Shown here piece by piece: positions 12,273 to 31,268 of a DNA stretch of 53,842 bases. Within the stretch, counting starts at the first letter, position 1. Each line of letters starts with the position of its first letter. Origin of the DNA: Leptospira stimsonii (GTDB taxonomy: Bacteria; Spirochaetota; Leptospiria; Leptospirales; Leptospiraceae); assembly GCF_003545875.1 (NCBI RefSeq), contig NZ_QHCS01000013.1, positions 1-53,842 of the forward strand, in the 5' to 3' direction. The position numbers and the translations under genes were made by a program. The notes below the pieces were generated by a model that worked only from the letters and a program-made list of their open reading frames with translations, was not told the origin of the DNA and ran no database searches.

Positions 12273-13148
12273 ATGAAGCGCGCTTATACTCATCCTATTT
12301 CCTCCGTTACCTATCAAGATTATGAAACCTTGGTTTCCCTCGCTTGGCAAGAAGACTGTCCGGATGAGGACATTACTGCCGTTTCCCTTTTTTCCCCGGA
12401 AAAAAGAGCGCGAGCAAGTCTCAACGCGAGAGAACCCGGGATTCTTTGCGGATCCGGTGCATTAGAAGTATTGAATGTTCTTTCCGGCGATTCAATCCGG
12501 TATGAATTCTTTAAAAAAGATTCGGAAGCCTTCGCAAAGGGCGATACGCTGTTGAAAATCGAGGGAAGTTTGATCGGAATTCTTCGTATCGAAAGGATTC
12601 TTTTGAATTTTCTCCAATATCTTTCCGGAATCTCCACTCGCACCGGAGAAGTTGTCTCCAAATACGGAAAAAACGGCCTTATGATTTTGGATACGCGCAA
12701 GACACTTCCGGGCTATAGAAAACTGGCTAAATACGCGGTCTATTGCGGAGGCGGGAGCAATCACAGGCTCAATCTATCGGAGATGGCAGTAATCAAAGAC
12801 AATCACCTCGCGATGTATTCTTCGGCTCACGAACCGGTCAATACGATTAAGGCCAAATTTCCGGGAAGACTCGTGGAAGTGGAAATCGATTCACTCTCGC
12901 AACTCGAAGATGCAATCACTTCGGGCACGGACGCAATTCTTCTCGATAACTTTTCCTTGGAAGATATGAAGGCCGCATACACGATTCTTAAACAAAAGGC
13001 TCCGAATATTCAGGTCGAATTCTCCGGAGGGATCACTCCCGAAAAATTGGAAGCGCTTTCGAATTTTACCGGCGCCGGTGCGAGCATGGGTTATCTCACT
13101 CATACGACTCGTTTTCTAGACCTCGGTCTGGATATAGAACATGATTAA
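12273..13148 (+). CDS. nadC: Nicotinate-nucleotide pyrophosphorylase (quinolinate phosphoribosyltransferase)
   Basis: NadC converts quinolinate and PRPP to nicotinate mononucleotide in de novo NAD synthesis. The 291-residue length is typical. Diagnostic motifs are LNFLQYLSGISTRT, DTRKTLPGYRKLAKYAVYCG with the GGGSNHR substrate loop, VEVEIDSLSQ, and the C-terminal VEFSGGITPE. All catalytic basic residues appear present. It is the first gene of a tight plus-strand run: the relA/spoT gene begins 2 bp after its stop, so the two are almost certainly co-transcribed. Confidence 0.95.
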   Translation: MKRAYTHPISSVTYQDYETLVSLAWQEDCPDEDITAVSLFSPEKRARASLNAREPGILCGSGALEVLNVLSGDSIRYEFFKKDSEAFAKGDTLLKIEGSLIGILRIERILLNFLQYLSGISTRTGEVVSKYGKNGLMILDTRKTLPGYRKLAKYAVYCGGGSNHRLNLSEMAVIKDNHLAMYSSAHEPVNTIKAKFPGRLVEVEIDSLSQLEDAITSGTDAILLDNFSLEDMKAAYTILKQKAPNIQVEFSGGITPEKLEALSNFTGAGASMGYLTHTTRFLDLGLDIEHD

Positions 13149-13150
13149 GA

Positions 13151-15175
<2,025 letters not shown>

Positions 15176-15190
15176 CACGAGGTGATTTTT

Positions 15191-16999
<1,809 letters not shown>

Positions 17000-17011
17000 T
17001 TTTTCAACGTT

Positions 17012-18079
<1,068 letters not shown>

Positions 18080-18413
18080 AAGTGGACGGAAGACCAGCCC
18101 TATTTTTGAGAACGTTTTGAAAAAAAGGGGGATATCTAGGTTCCTCGATTTCGAATTTTAAGTTAAGAATCGTTTTTTAGAATTTGAAACTAAAAACTTC
18201 CTTCGCAGAGCTTTCTTTATTTTTTAAGAGGAGATTTCCTTTGATTCTTCGTTGAACCAAGGTTTTTCCGAGTAAAAGTGGACGGAACTCCGCTCAAGTC
18301 TCTCTTTCACGGAGATTCAAATCTCATTTTGTCGGTCCAATTTTTCTTTTTACAGAAAGGCCTTCTGTAGAAGAGTGGATTTGAATCCATTCTTCTAAAA
18401 GGACCTTCCAGCA
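18080..18413. other. Intergenic region upstream of purB with repeat elements
   Basis: The 334 bp contain two occurrences of AGTGGACGGAA: an imperfect one at 18081-18091 right after the previous stop, and the full 16-mer at 18277-18292, followed by TTTCACGG near 18305. Otherwise the sequence is AT-rich with no coding frame of note. The purB promoter should lie in the last 100 bp, but no clear -35/-10 pair is visible. Confidence 0.5.
18277..18292 (+). repeat. Interspersed intergenic repeat, copy B
   Basis: AGTGGACGGAACTCCG is identical (as reverse complement) to 11282-11297, and 15 of 16 bases match 50079-50094. It contains CGGAACTCCG, an inverted repeat able to form a small hairpin. Confidence 0.7.
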
Positions 18414-19715
18414 ATGATCGATCGATATTCCAATCCTGCGATTTCCAAAATTTGGGAATTAGAAAACAAATTCGAAATCTGGAAAGAAATAGAAATTCTC
18501 GCCTGCGAGATTCGAATGAAACGAGGGGAAGTTCCTGCGGAAGACTTTCAAGAAATCAAAACAAAAGCAAAGTTCAAGGTGGATGAAATTCTCGAGATCG
18601 AAAGTAAGGTCCATCACGACGTCATCGCATTTTTAACCAATATGAATTCATACATCGGACCTGCCGGTCGACATGTTCACTACGGTCTGACCTCCTCCGA
18701 CATCGGGGACACGGCTCTTTGTGTTCAGATGGTACAAGCGATGGATCTTATCCTCAAAAAGACGGATGAGTTGATCGCGGCCGTAAAAGAAAAGGCGATT
18801 CAGTATAAGGATCTGCCTTGTATAGGGCGTTCCCACGGAATCCACGCGGAACCGATGACCCTCGGACTCAAGTTCGCATTATTTTTCGAAGAATTAAACC
18901 GAAATCGCAAAAGAATGGCGGATGCGCGCGAAGAGATCGCGGTTGGAAAACTTTCGGGAGCGGTTGGAACCTATTCCAATATCGATCCCGAAATCGAAGC
19001 GTATGTATGTGAAAAGATGGGACTCCGAGTGGATCCGATCGCAACACAAGTTGTCTCGAGGGATCGTCATGCATTCTATTTATCCGTCTTAGGAGTAACC
19101 GCTTCGTCTTTGGATCGAATGGCAACGGAGATTCGTCTTCTTCAGAAGACCGAAGGAAGAGAAGTGGAAGAACCTTTTTCAGCGGGACAAAAAGGATCTT
19201 CCGCGATGCCTCACAAAAGAAACCCGGTGATCTGTGAAAGAATCTCGGGACTTTCCAGAGTCATTCGTGCAAACGTAAACGTAGGACTTCAAGACGTCGC
19301 GCTCTGGCACGAAAGAGATATCTCGCATTCTTCCGCGGAACGGGTCGTTTTACCTGACTCAACGATCGGATTGGAATACATCCTGGACAAGATGCTTTTT
19401 GTAATCAAAAATCTTCATGTCTATCCTGATGCTCTCGAAAGAACGTTAGGCGTCACACGCGGCTTGATCTTTTCCCAAAAAGTTCTTCTTGCTCTCATCG
19501 AAAAGGGAAAGATCGTCCGAGAAGACGCTTATCTCATCGTTCAGGAACACGCGATGGCCGTCTGGGGAAATCAGTCCGAAACCCTGAAAGGAAGACTGGA
19601 AAAAGATTCCAGAGTCAATCAAGTTCTCACTCAGAAAGATCTGGACGAGATTTTTAAGATCGAGCCGTATCTAGAAAAAGTCGGACTGATCTACAAACGT
19701 CTGGGTCTGGGGTAG
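18414..19715 (+). CDS. purB: Adenylosuccinate lyase
   Basis: PurB acts twice in purine metabolism, splitting SAICAR and adenylosuccinate with release of fumarate. The 433-residue length is typical of the short bacterial class. The superfamily signature appears as KGSSAMPHKRNP. HYGLTSSDIGDTA and RSHGIHAEP carry the catalytic and substrate-binding residues. The ATG at 18414 opens MIDRYSNPAISKIW, the usual N-terminus. The last base of its TAG is the first base of the next gene's GTG, so translation is probably coupled. Confidence 0.95.
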   Translation: MIDRYSNPAISKIWELENKFEIWKEIEILACEIRMKRGEVPAEDFQEIKTKAKFKVDEILEIESKVHHDVIAFLTNMNSYIGPAGRHVHYGLTSSDIGDTALCVQMVQAMDLILKKTDELIAAVKEKAIQYKDLPCIGRSHGIHAEPMTLGLKFALFFEELNRNRKRMADAREEIAVGKLSGAVGTYSNIDPEIEAYVCEKMGLRVDPIATQVVSRDRHAFYLSVLGVTASSLDRMATEIRLLQKTEGREVEEPFSAGQKGSSAMPHKRNPVICERISGLSRVIRANVNVGLQDVALWHERDISHSSAERVVLPDSTIGLEYILDKMLFVIKNLHVYPDALERTLGVTRGLIFSQKVLLALIEKGKIVREDAYLIVQEHAMAVWGNQSETLKGRLEKDSRVNQVLTQKDLDEIFKIEPYLEKVGLIYKRLGLG

Positions 19716-20500
19716 TGCGGAACGTTGCCGTCTTCGGATTGGGTTACGCGGGAAAGCGTATTGCGGAAAAACTCCAATCGTTTCCCGAACTTTCTTTCCG
19801 AAGTTTTTCCTCAAAAACTCGAATTGCGGGAACGGAGAATTATGATTTTACCGAACCCGATTCCCTCGCTTCCTTTTCAAAAAGAATTTCACCGAATGAA
19901 ATCGATCTCTCGATCGTAACATTTCCGATTCAAAAACTGAACGATCCTTCTCGCTTTTTGGATGTTCTTTTTCTCTCCACAAAGAATTCGATTCTTCTTG
20001 GAACCACCAGTATTTATAGAAGAGATCCTGACATTGTAGAATCGACTCCGCTTGTGGCTGATCATGAACGGTTCGCCATAGAAAAAGAATGGTTGCAAAG
20101 AGGAGGAAAAATTCTACGACTTTGCGGGATCTACGGACCGGGAAGAAATCCAGCGGATTGGGCGAGAAAGGGACTGGTAAAAAAGAATTCAAGACAACTC
20201 AATTTGATTCACGGCGACGATATCGCGCTGGCAGTCGTTCGATTAACGCAATACATACGGGAAAAAGGTTTTGAATCGATTCCGAATATTCTCAATCTTT
20301 CCGACAATCAATGGCATACTTGGAAAGAAATTTTTTCCTTTCTCGAAGAACATGGTAAAATTCCGAGATCCGAAATCTTAGAATCAGAACGGGAAGATAC
20401 TTTTGTCGACAGCGGACTCATCCGAAATTTGCTTCCTGATTTACAAACAAAAGACTTTTGGACAGAGTTGGAAAATCTGGAAGGAATCAGTGATCTCTGA
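19715..20500 (+). CDS. NAD(P)-binding Rossmann-fold protein, epimerase/SDR-like
   Basis: A 261-residue protein starting with GTG. AVFGLGYAGKRIAEKL near the N-terminus is a Rossmann dinucleotide-binding loop. SSKTRIAGTENYDF, LLGTTSIYRRD and LRLCGIYGPGR follow the extended SDR/epimerase pattern (family of YeeZ-like proteins). The canonical YxxxK active site is not evident, so the catalytic reaction is unclear. It is coupled to purB by a one-base overlap and to the next gene by an 11-bp overlap. Confidence 0.7.
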   Translation: MRNVAVFGLGYAGKRIAEKLQSFPELSFRSFSSKTRIAGTENYDFTEPDSLASFSKRISPNEIDLSIVTFPIQKLNDPSRFLDVLFLSTKNSILLGTTSIYRRDPDIVESTPLVADHERFAIEKEWLQRGGKILRLCGIYGPGRNPADWARKGLVKKNSRQLNLIHGDDIALAVVRLTQYIREKGFESIPNILNLSDNQWHTWKEIFSFLEEHGKIPRSEILESEREDTFVDSGLIRNLLPDLQTKDFWTELENLEGISDL

Positions 20501-21587
20501 AATAACGAATATTCTACATTTCTTTTCGATAGGAGGATTGATTTCTCTCCTCCTTTTTTTCTCTCTCCGATATTGGTATGATGTTCGCGGGAAAATCGCG
20601 GTCTTTTTTATTATTTCGATTCTTTCCTATTTGATACTCAATCTGGATGTGAACGTTCAGATTCCGCCGATGGTTCGAAATTTTCTCTTTCTTTCGGTTT
20701 TGGCTTTGCCTTTCTTTTATTGGCTCATCACGTTAGCCGCATTTGAAGATCATTTCGAAATCAAAAATTGGTTTTGGGTGCTCCTCGCCGGGAAACTCAT
20801 TCTTTCCACGATCGCCACCTATCCCACGTTAGGCCAAATTTCTCTGCGGGGTCCGGTAGAATCCGAAAAAATCCTTTCAACGATCCTTCTACCTTCGATT
20901 CTTTCTCTCGGCTTTGTTCTGACAGCGATCATCCAGACCTATATCGGAAGAAAATACGATCTCGTAGAATCGAGACGTACGCTCAGACAAATCCATATTC
21001 TCATTTCAGGAACCGTCATTGCGCTTAACATTTTCTCGCATCTTTTTCTAAGAGGGAAAGAATTATCTGAAATCTTAGATCTGATCAACGGAGTTCTAGC
21101 TTGGGGACTCATATTGGCGTTTCAATTTTTAATGTTCGAACTCAAAGATGGATTGATTCAGAAAAAAGCCGGGATTGTAGAAGAGGAAAAACCTCCTGCG
21201 GATCCGATTCTTCAAAAAAAGCTCATCGATTCTTTCGAAAAGGATAAGATATATCGTTCCGAAGGATTGACCATCCGAAGCCTTGCAGAAGAACTCCAAG
21301 TGCACGAATATAAACTTAGGAGGCTCATCAACGGGAATCTCGGATTTCGCAACTTCAATGATTTTCTCAATCGTTACCGAATTCAGGAAGCCTGCGAAAT
21401 CCTATTGGATCCGAATAAGGACGAAATCCCCGTCATCCGTATCGCGATGGATTTAGGATATCAATCTCTCGGCCCCTTCAATCGAGCCTTTAAGGAGCTT
21501 ACCACCTTTACCCCGACCGAATACAGAAAAAATCGAATGGATCCTAAAATAAACCCGAACGATTTTGAAAATAGTAAGACTAAATAA
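20490..21587 (+). CDS. Membrane-anchored AraC family transcriptional regulator
   Basis: From the GTG at 20490 (preceded by AAGGAA), the protein has about 365 residues. The N-terminal ~220 residues hold seven or so hydrophobic helices (FFSIGGLISLLLFFSLRYWY onward), followed by a linker and a C-terminal AraC double helix-turn-helix at about 270-355 (LTIRSLAEELQVHEYKLRRL; IRIAMDLGYQSLGPFNRAFK). This architecture suggests a sensor that binds DNA while embedded in the cytoplasmic membrane. A longer frame from 20403 would overlap the epimerase gene far more and lacks a better start. The downstream hydroxylase gene, 65 bp away, is an obvious candidate target. Confidence 0.8.
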   Translation: MISEITNILHFFSIGGLISLLLFFSLRYWYDVRGKIAVFFIISILSYLILNLDVNVQIPPMVRNFLFLSVLALPFFYWLITLAAFEDHFEIKNWFWVLLAGKLILSTIATYPTLGQISLRGPVESEKILSTILLPSILSLGFVLTAIIQTYIGRKYDLVESRRTLRQIHILISGTVIALNIFSHLFLRGKELSEILDLINGVLAWGLILAFQFLMFELKDGLIQKKAGIVEEEKPPADPILQKKLIDSFEKDKIYRSEGLTIRSLAEELQVHEYKLRRLINGNLGFRNFNDFLNRYRIQEACEILLDPNKDEIPVIRIAMDLGYQSLGPFNRAFKELTTFTPTEYRKNRMDPKINPNDFENSKTK

Positions 21588-21652
21588 ATTTTTCAGACAA
21601 TAATAAATTGAAATCTACGAGTCAAATCTTGTAGAATCTGGAGAAAAGAAGA

Positions 21653-22492
21653 ATGGCTGAATTGCTTTCAAAGGTCGGTTACACAGGATTTTTCGGAATC
21701 GTCTGGGGAACCTTGCTCTTACGTTATGTGCTCTTTGCCGGAGCCGCGTTTCTTGTCGTATGGGTGTTCTTAGGAAAAAAACTCGCGCACAAACTCATCC
21801 AAAGAAAAAAGCCCGAAGCGGAGAGGATCTGGCACGAGATAAAGTATTCTCTGATTACATTTTTTGTTTTCGCGCTTTCGGGAGTTTTTACCGCCTGGTC
21901 GCAGATCCACGGATACAATCTCATCTACGAGGACGTTTCCGATTACGGAACTGCATATCTTATTTTCAGTATCTTCGCGTTGATTCTTCTACACGATACG
22001 TACTTTTACTGGACGCATCGATTGATGCACCATAAACTATTATTCAAGAGTTTTCATCTCGTTCATCATAGATCTACGAATCCTTCTCCTTGGGCGGCGT
22101 TTTCTTTTCACCCTCTGGAGGCGATCGTGGAGGCGGGGATCATTCCGCTCGCTTCGGTCTTGTTTCCTCTTCACCAAGGAGCAATGCTCGTGTTCTTCGT
22201 TTATATGACTTCGCTTAACGTTTTAGGGCATTTGTCATACGAATTATTTCCTTCTTGGTTCCTAAAAAGCAAATTTACGAACTGGCATAACACGACTACC
22301 CATCACAATATGCATCATAAGTACTTTAACTGCAATTATTCTCTTTATTTCAATTTTTGGGATAAGATTATGGGGACCAATCACGAGAAATATAAGGAAA
22401 CCTTCGAAGAAGTCGCTTCACGAACTCCGACTTCGGTAGCGAACCCGCCCACTTATCAAAATGAGGAAACGAAAGAGTCCGTCGCGGTTTAA
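21653..22492 (+). CDS. Fatty acid hydroxylase / sterol desaturase superfamily protein
   Basis: This 279-residue integral membrane protein has four or more hydrophobic helices and the diiron histidine boxes of the superfamily: HDTYFYWTHRLMHH (about 114-127), HLVHH (~137) and HNTTTHHNMHH (about 211-221). Such enzymes use O2 to hydroxylate or desaturate lipids at the membrane. The substrate is unknown; hopanoid, fatty acid or carotenoid are all possible. GGAGAAAAG precedes the ATG. It follows an AraC-type regulator and is convergent with the histidine kinase gene, only 15 bp away. Confidence 0.85.
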   Translation: MAELLSKVGYTGFFGIVWGTLLLRYVLFAGAAFLVVWVFLGKKLAHKLIQRKKPEAERIWHEIKYSLITFFVFALSGVFTAWSQIHGYNLIYEDVSDYGTAYLIFSIFALILLHDTYFYWTHRLMHHKLLFKSFHLVHHRSTNPSPWAAFSFHPLEAIVEAGIIPLASVLFPLHQGAMLVFFVYMTSLNVLGHLSYELFPSWFLKSKFTNWHNTTTHHNMHHKYFNCNYSLYFNFWDKIMGTNHEKYKETFEEVASRTPTSVANPPTYQNEETKESVAV

Positions 22493-22507
22493 AAAATAGG
22501 ACTTCTC

Positions 22508-24523
22508 TTATTTGAGCGGGAAAAAAACTTTAGTCGAGTGAAATCCGTCCGAAGTTATTTCCTCCAAGTGACCCTTGAGTTGGTGGGTAAGTAGGGAAAT
22601 CAACTCGGTTCCCAGAGAATCTTTTTTAGGTGTAGAATTCGGATCTTTGCCGGGTCCGTTATCGCTGACTTCAAGGCACGAAAGATTTTGTTCTCCTAAA
22701 GTAAAACTGACGGAGAGTTTTTTTATTCCGATCACTTTTGGAAACGCGTGTTTCATCGAATTCGTAATGAGTTCGTTTAAAATCAGACCCAAGGGAATAA
22801 GAACCCCTTGGTTTAAAACGAGGGAATCGCAGTGAACCGTGGTTTGAAGTTCTTTCTGGTCATAGCCGAAAAATCGCATCAGATCGGAGATAAGTTTTCG
22901 TATATAATCCGGAAGAAAAATCTGACTCTCAACACTTTTTGAATATAACGTTTCGTGAATCATCGCCATAGACGCGATCCTGTTCTGGCTATCCTCCAAA
23001 ACCCTTTTTGTAGAAGGATCTTCAGAATATTCCGATTGAAGACCGATCAAACTTGATAAAACCTGCATATAATTTTTTACACGATGATGAATCTCTCTTA
23101 AGAGCAGTTCTTTTTCTTTAAGGGAATTGCTGATTAATTCTTCCGCTTGTTTCGGAAGAGAATAATCGATGATCACACCTTCCAAAGCTTGCAATTCTCC
23201 CTTTGAGTCGAAGACTCCGATTCCTTGTTCGAAACACCACTGAATCTTTCCGTCTTTTTTCCGAATCCGATAGGTCAATTGATACGGAGTTCCTGCTTGT
23301 ACCGATTCGGAAACTCCCGATTCGACAAGGGGTCGATCTTCTTGCAGAATGATATCGCCAAAATCTAAGATCTTATCTTCCAAAAAATCATTCGACGCGT
23401 AACCTGTGAGTTGCTGACATCCTTCGCTGATATATTCCATCGTCCAGTGCGGCGGATCGTTCTTACAACGATATACGATCCCCGAAATATTACTGATGAT
23501 CGTCGAGATTTGTCTTTCGCTTTCCCGCAGTCTTTCCTCCACCATTTTTAAGGAAGTGATGTCTACGATCATAGCGAGTGCGCCGTCGTAGTTTCCGGAA
23601 TCGTCGTAGAGCGGATTCGCGGATGCGATCGCGAATTTTTTTTCCCCGAGTCGGTTTACGAAATTGTACTCGGAAATTTCAGTTTTCCCTTTTTTTCTTT
23701 CTTCCAAACGATAAGCGACTGAGCTTCTCCGATCCGGTTCTACTACTTCTAATATATTCATGCCCAACATTTCTTCGGGTTTGATTCCGTAGAGTTCTCC
23801 GATTTTCGGGTTTGCAAACGTCGTTTTTCCCGTCTTGTCTAGGATCCAGATTCCTTCTTGTGACGTGTCTATGATCTTTTTGTAAAGTGAATCCAGTCTA
23901 AGTTCCGATTCCCTAGACCATTCAAAGTATATAAGAAGAATTGAAATGGCCGAAGCGAGCCGGAAAAGACCGCCTAACCAAAAGCCTACGATTGCGAATT
24001 CCGGAATCGGTCTTAAAACGGGATAGTTTAAGGTAAGAATTCCCCATAGAATAAAATTCCATCCCGCTAAATAATTTCCTCGATAGTAGGTGGAAGGAAG
24101 ACGTAGGAATAGAATTCCGGAGTAGATATTAGCGCCGCCTACGATCATATAAATCGGAGCGGAAGCGAGGTCCGAGCCTGGGAAATAAATTTCTTCTAAG
24201 ATGGACCACGAAAAACCGATCGGGAAAACCCAATAAATCTTTTTAGGAATTTCTTTTTTAAAAAAAAGAAAACAACCCGCGAGTAAAAAGAAAGCTCTGA
24301 TCACGTCCGCAAAATGTGCTATAATTGAAATCCATTCCTCCGAACCGATGGCCTCACGCAAAAGATTTCCGAGAAGGAAAACCAATTGGAAAAACCACGA
24401 AAGCAACCAAAAGAGAAGGAATTTATGTTTCTCCGTTAAAAATAAGAACAAATAAACGAGATTGAGAATGATGACGGCTGTGAGCGCAAAGAAGATGGAA
24501 AGGATAATCCAGGAAGACTGCAT
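22508..24523 (-). CDS. Sensor histidine kinase (membrane domain, two PAS, HisKA_2)
   Basis: This 671-residue protein begins with seven or so membrane helices (about 1-215), then PAS domain 1 (~220-340; IIDTSQEGIWILDKTGKTTF), PAS domain 2 (~345-465), and a HisKA_2 dimerisation domain with the phospho-acceptor in LLREIHHRVKNYMQ (~478). The HATPase domain has an N box (LGLILNELITNSMKHAF) and SDNGPG. This class of kinase often phosphorylates stand-alone receivers. No response regulator is adjacent, so it is an orphan kinase. Confidence 0.88.
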   Translation of the reverse strand: MQSSWIILSIFFALTAVIILNLVYLFLFLTEKHKFLLFWLLSWFFQLVFLLGNLLREAIGSEEWISIIAHFADVIRAFFLLAGCFLFFKKEIPKKIYWVFPIGFSWSILEEIYFPGSDLASAPIYMIVGGANIYSGILFLRLPSTYYRGNYLAGWNFILWGILTLNYPVLRPIPEFAIVGFWLGGLFRLASAISILLIYFEWSRESELRLDSLYKKIIDTSQEGIWILDKTGKTTFANPKIGELYGIKPEEMLGMNILEVVEPDRRSSVAYRLEERKKGKTEISEYNFVNRLGEKKFAIASANPLYDDSGNYDGALAMIVDITSLKMVEERLRESERQISTIISNISGIVYRCKNDPPHWTMEYISEGCQQLTGYASNDFLEDKILDFGDIILQEDRPLVESGVSESVQAGTPYQLTYRIRKKDGKIQWCFEQGIGVFDSKGELQALEGVIIDYSLPKQAEELISNSLKEKELLLREIHHRVKNYMQVLSSLIGLQSEYSEDPSTKRVLEDSQNRIASMAMIHETLYSKSVESQIFLPDYIRKLISDLMRFFGYDQKELQTTVHCDSLVLNQGVLIPLGLILNELITNSMKHAFPKVIGIKKLSVSFTLGEQNLSCLEVSDNGPGKDPNSTPKKDSLGTELISLLTHQLKGHLEEITSDGFHSTKVFFPLK

Positions 24524-24773
24524 AGATGATTTGAAATCAATGCCAGAGTAAAACGTTCTTTCTCATTCCTGCAATTCATTTTCTCGGGAGATCGAATTTC
24601 GGTTCGATTCTTCTTTTTTTGAATGGATCTTATAGAAGACGTGATCGAGACAAGACAAGCGTACGTCGTAAGGCGACCTTGAATCGTTTCTGGGCTACGA
24701 AAGCTCCGCAAACTTTTGGAAACAATGGGCTACGAATAAATTCTTTCTCGTGCCCTTTTCGAACGTGTGAATC

Positions 24774-26663
24774 TTATTGAATCGTGTATTCCCGCAAACA
24801 ATAATTTCCGGAAGGATGTTTGTATTCCTTCTTAAGAACCGTGTTTTTACCGACTGCGGCCGCTCGAATTGCGAACTTATCCATCATTTCCTTTTGCCCA
24901 CAACTCGGAGTGATCACAAGTGCGGAAGAGAATTCGTCCCAATTTTTCCACTTGTGCCTGGAGTCGTTTCGATACTTTCCCTTTGCAAAGGTTTTCATTC
25001 TCATCAGAAGATCGATTTCAGATGCGAGTAATCTTCCTTTTTTATCGAAGTTGAATTCTTCGTGAAACCCGTTGAAGACGATGTATTTTCCTTCCGGAGA
25101 AATTTTTGCGGTGAGATCCCGTGCAGGTTGAAAGATGTCGGTTTGAAATCCTTTTAAACAGAAGTATTGCACCTTCTCGTAACTTCTCGTCAAAAGGCCG
25201 CCTTCTCTTACGAAAAGGCTCGCGCTCCAAAAAAATACGATCAAGCCGAAGGCGATCGCCACGATTCTTTCTTTTTTAATCGGACTTTCGATAAAACGAA
25301 ATACCCAAAGTGAGAATACCGTGAACAGAGCGGGCAGAGGAGGAAATACGTGTCTGAGTTGTTTATTTCCGGTAGTCGCGTCTATGATGATATATTGCAA
25401 AAAAAGAATACTCGTAACGGCGACGAGGGGATCTCGAAGCGTTTCCGAAAATGAGTTAAGAATCGATCCTCTCTTTTCCCGGATTCTACTATTGAAAAAC
25501 CGGACGATCAGCGCGATCACACCGAAAAAGAAAATCCGAAAGATCCAAGGTTCTTGAAAGACGTGACTGACCGGGCTTGTAGTGGTCGGAGAGGAAAAAA
25601 GAGCGAATACGAAACTCTTCACGTGTTCGTTTACGATCATCTGAGCGTTGATGAGACTCATCACTCGATCGGGGTTTGCGAAAATCCAAGCGAGGGAAGG
25701 AGCGATCGCGTAGAGATAAATCACTCTGATGGAAGAGGGCGCGATCTTTTTCCACTCATCTTTTTGAAAGTAGAGAAAAAGATTGAAGTCTATGAAAAGG
25801 AGAACCGTACAGTAATAGATGATCAGTTTGAACTGTCTCTGATCCAGGTTTAGGTTTGTCACCACTCTCAAAATCGGAAGCGAAAGAACGAGCGCTACAA
25901 CGAGGATGAGAAAAATTCTTCGAATTCCTTTGTAGCGTTTTGTAAATGCGAATTTTACGATTTCGGAATATTCTTTGGGCTTGGAAACAACTTCGTAGGC
26001 GACGATCGCAATGAACAAAAGAAGTCCGTACGGATATTTTGTGAAAAATAATCCGAAAAGAGAAAATACCACGGACAACTCTATTTTTTCCTTTTTGTCG
26101 AATTCTATTCGATAGGGCTCTTCTTCCGTCTGTTTGTAGATTTTATAAAGAGTATAATAAGTCCATAATAGAAAAAACATTCCTTGCGTTTCCAACATCG
26201 AAGAAAGGCTATACGAAGGAGCTTCCGTCGTATGAAGCGTGAGCGCAAGAGTAAGAATCGAAACCAATCCCGCTTTCCAAGCCGAACCGGTGATTTGATA
26301 AACGACATAGAGGATCGCCGGAAAACAAAGAGCGTAGAATACGAGCCCTAAAAAGGAATCCTTCCAAGTGATCGGCATATCTCCGGGAGTAAGAAGGAGC
26401 AAAAGCGAAAGAAGGGACCGAAGAGGTGGCCAGGTCGGAGATTCCAGAAAGGGAAAAAAAGCCCTCCAAATACGGAATTCCTTAAAATCCTGATACTGAT
26501 CGAGGACGACGTTGAGTCGGATGTTTTCATCCCAAGTTAGAAGATCCTTTAGGCTACAAGTCCGGATAAAAATTTCCCAGTTCGCATAACCCATGTAAAA
26601 CGCAAGTCCCAAGGATAATAAACAAAGTAGAATACCCGGGATCAAAAATTTGTCTTTTTTCAT
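24774..26663 (-). CDS. Multi-pass membrane protein, GT-C glycosyltransferase-like
   Basis: A 629-residue protein with roughly a dozen hydrophobic segments and a soluble C-terminal domain (~500-629). A short acidic motif WDENIRLNVVLDQYQ sits in the first periplasmic loop, where GT-C enzymes (GT39/GT83 type) carry their catalytic Asp. This class uses polyprenyl-phosphate sugars to glycosylate lipids or proteins on the outer face of the inner membrane. The gene begins 32 bp after a dolichol-phosphate-mannose-synthase-like GT2 gene, which would make the donor. Assignment as GT-C is by topology and context; sequence identity to a named family was not testable here. Confidence 0.7.
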   Translation of the reverse strand: MKKDKFLIPGILLCLLSLGLAFYMGYANWEIFIRTCSLKDLLTWDENIRLNVVLDQYQDFKEFRIWRAFFPFLESPTWPPLRSLLSLLLLLTPGDMPITWKDSFLGLVFYALCFPAILYVVYQITGSAWKAGLVSILTLALTLHTTEAPSYSLSSMLETQGMFFLLWTYYTLYKIYKQTEEEPYRIEFDKKEKIELSVVFSLFGLFFTKYPYGLLLFIAIVAYEVVSKPKEYSEIVKFAFTKRYKGIRRIFLILVVALVLSLPILRVVTNLNLDQRQFKLIIYYCTVLLFIDFNLFLYFQKDEWKKIAPSSIRVIYLYAIAPSLAWIFANPDRVMSLINAQMIVNEHVKSFVFALFSSPTTTSPVSHVFQEPWIFRIFFFGVIALIVRFFNSRIREKRGSILNSFSETLRDPLVAVTSILFLQYIIIDATTGNKQLRHVFPPLPALFTVFSLWVFRFIESPIKKERIVAIAFGLIVFFWSASLFVREGGLLTRSYEKVQYFCLKGFQTDIFQPARDLTAKISPEGKYIVFNGFHEEFNFDKKGRLLASEIDLLMRMKTFAKGKYRNDSRHKWKNWDEFSSALVITPSCGQKEMMDKFAIRAAAVGKNTVLKKEYKHPSGNYCLREYTIQ

Positions 26664-26695
26664 CTTCGTCTCCGTGAAAGGGAGTTCACCACTTT

Positions 26696-27684
<989 letters not shown>

Positions 27685-27820
27685 GATGTACCTGTAAGGA
27701 TTGCAGGAGTCGGCTTTTTGTCCAGAATTATTCCCCGGCTTTCGTCTTGAAGCTTCTTGCTCACTTCTTTGCCGGATGTCAGTGAAATCGGGTTTTTGCC
27801 CTGATTTTTAGTGCTATGCT

Positions 27821-28229
<409 letters not shown>

Positions 28230-28243
28230 TCCAATCAGAAGTC

Positions 28244-31255
<3,012 letters not shown>

Positions 31256-31268
31256 GAGAATTCAAAAC

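Noticed and set aside
20403..20489. Longer N-terminus for the AraC regulator
   Set aside because: It lies within the epimerase gene in another frame; the GTG at 20490 has a ribosome binding site (AAGGAA).
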